Assembly (NCBI RefSeq): GCF_004151275.2
Contig: NZ_CP130821.1
Coordinates: 558,001 to 622,000, forward strand
Length of the DNA: 64,000 nucleotides
Source of the DNA: Flavobacterium dauae
GTDB taxonomy: Bacteria > Bacteroidota > Bacteroidia > Flavobacteriales > Flavobacteriaceae
Direction: 5' to 3'
The first letter of the stretch is position 1. Each line of letters starts with the position of its first letter. Below are positions 63,077-64,000 of the stretch, piece by piece. The notes under the pieces are model-generated. The model was not told where the DNA came from. It ran no database searches and worked only from the letters and a program-made list of their open reading frames with translations. A program made the translations under genes and the position numbers.

Positions 63077-64000
63077 ATGAAAAAAGTCATCATAACAGGA
63101 ATAGTAATAATTGCCGCTTTAGCAGGAATTATGTACGTTTTAAATAAAAACAAAGCAAACAGCGAAGCACAAACCGCAATTGTTGCACAAAAAAATGCAG
63201 CTGTAGCTGTACGTGTTGAAACAGCCGATTTTAAAAACGTAAATGGCGAATACGTTGCAAATGGTGTTTTTGCACCTAAGCAAGAAGTGAAAATTTCTGC
63301 CGAAACTGCCGGTATCGTTACAAAAGTTTTGGTTAAAGAAGGATCTTTTGTTAGTGCAGGACAAACACTTGCCGTAATTAAAGCAGACAAACAAAATGTA
63401 AACGTAAGTAACGCTCAGGCAAATTACAACAACGCTAAAGCAGAAGTAGAGCGTTACCAAAGTGCTTATGCAACAGGCGGTGTAACCAAACAACAGTTAG
63501 ATCAAATGAAACTGCAATTGATTAACGCTAAAAACAACCTACAAAGTGCACAAATTACCGCTGGTGATGTAAACATTAAGGCATCGTTTTCTGGTATTGT
63601 AAATAAAAAAAGTGTTGAACCAGGTGCGTACGCAAACCCAGGAACCGAATTATTCGAAATCGTAAATGTATCTACTTTAAAATTAAAAGTAAAGGTTGAC
63701 GAGAAAAATGTAGGAAGCTTAAAATTAGGTCAGTCTATTAAAGTAGAATCGCCTGTTGTTGCCGATAAAGAATTTACAGGAAAAATATCGTTTATTGCCC
63801 CAAAAGCAGACGAAAGCTTAAATTTCCCTGTAGAGCTTGAAATTCAAAACAATGCTGCAAACGATCTAAAAGCCGGTATGTACGGTAACGCTTATTTTGG
63901 TAACAGCCAAATGGCAAACGTATTAATTGTTCCGCGTACAGCATTTGTTGGTAGTGTAAGTTCTAACCAAGTGTTTGTTTACAAAGAAGGAAAAGCCGTA
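63077..64000 (+). CDS. HlyD/AcrA-type periplasmic adaptor (partial, 3' end outside window)
   Basis: The open frame of 308 codons starts at the ATG at 63077 (MKKVIITGIVIIAALAGIMY), an N-terminal membrane anchor. It continues with a biotinyl-lipoyl-like half (KISAETAGIVTKVLVKEGSF), a coiled coil with NAKAEVERYQ, and the second half IKASFSGIVNKKSVEPGAYA. It bridges the TolC-like channel and an inner-membrane pump. It lies 18 bp after the tolC-like gene and runs off the right edge. Confidence 0.93.
   Translation, partial: MKKVIITGIVIIAALAGIMYVLNKNKANSEAQTAIVAQKNAAVAVRVETADFKNVNGEYVANGVFAPKQEVKISAETAGIVTKVLVKEGSFVSAGQTLAVIKADKQNVNVSNAQANYNNAKAEVERYQSAYATGGVTKQQLDQMKLQLINAKNNLQSAQITAGDVNIKASFSGIVNKKSVEPGAYANPGTELFEIVNVSTLKLKVKVDEKNVGSLKLGQSIKVESPVVADKEFTGKISFIAPKADESLNFPVELEIQNNAANDLKAGMYGNAYFGNSQMANVLIVPRTAFVGSVSSNQVFVYKEGKAV

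Overview
The window looks like a Flavobacteriia-type Bacteroidetes chromosome carrying most of a CTnDOT-like integrative conjugative element (ICE). The Bacteroidetes assignment rests on promoter-like TAnnTTTG boxes, SusC/SusD pairs, FecI/FecR-type sigma and anti-sigma genes, DUF3408/DUF1896/DUF3945 transposon genes and a YWFCY-type coupling protein. The genus cannot be read from the sequence. The ICE runs from before base 1 to about 47.0-47.2 kb. It is clearly richer in G+C than the AT-rich chromosome that starts at two tandem tRNA-Pro genes (47.27-47.45 kb). Its left end and most transfer (tra) genes lie outside the window.

ICE layout from the left. (1) A six-gene type I restriction-modification operon on the minus strand: HTH regulator, HsdM, a RloC/PrrC-like ATPase-nuclease, HsdS, a proteasome/HslV-like Ntn-hydrolase-like protein, and HsdR (truncated by the window edge). 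It sits beside the start of a tra operon (ParA/TraA, three DUF3408 proteins, a TraD-like protein). (2) A non-coding, inverted-repeat-rich stretch (12.23-12.87 kb) between parA and the mob genes, the best oriT candidate. It is followed by the MobA-like and MobB relaxase genes. (3) Cargo between relaxase and coupling protein (a lipoprotein and a metallophosphoesterase), then the coupling ATPase. (4) An AbiEii-like toxin with an HTH-DUF6922 antitoxin behind a palindromic promoter. (5) A sigma/anti-sigma/STN-SusC/SusD/thioredoxin nutrient-uptake cassette whose composition changes abruptly inside susC. (6) A locus with a small secreted protein, a lipoprotein, a membrane LytTR regulator and a divergent ~125-aa protein. 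Two copies of what looks like one structured leader RNA and a 21-bp-period repeat array lie in it. (7) Replication and processing genes: a giant helicase/methylase, DUF1896, a histone-H1-like protein, topoisomerase III, DUF3945 and an HTH protein. (8) A second LytTR/small-protein module, an excisionase-like HTH protein and the tyrosine integrase next to tRNA-Pro.

The chromosomal part holds trxB, an ABC ATPase, a dGTPase-like gene with an AAA ATPase, a Tet-family MFS exporter, a type II restriction system (Eco47II-like nuclease with a decayed 3' end, and a C5 methyltransferase with an N-terminal MerR-type domain), sucB-sucA, an outer-membrane protein, a polyprenyl synthase, and a TetR-TolC-HlyD efflux operon running off the right edge.

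The most novel-looking part is 28.4-31.9 kb. The duplicated leader element has compensatory base changes in three helices. The repeat array beside the LytTR gene has the spacing expected of LytTR binding sites. The LytTR/small-protein pair recurs at 43.9-45.3 kb. The proteasome-like gene inside the hsd operon is the second item to follow up.
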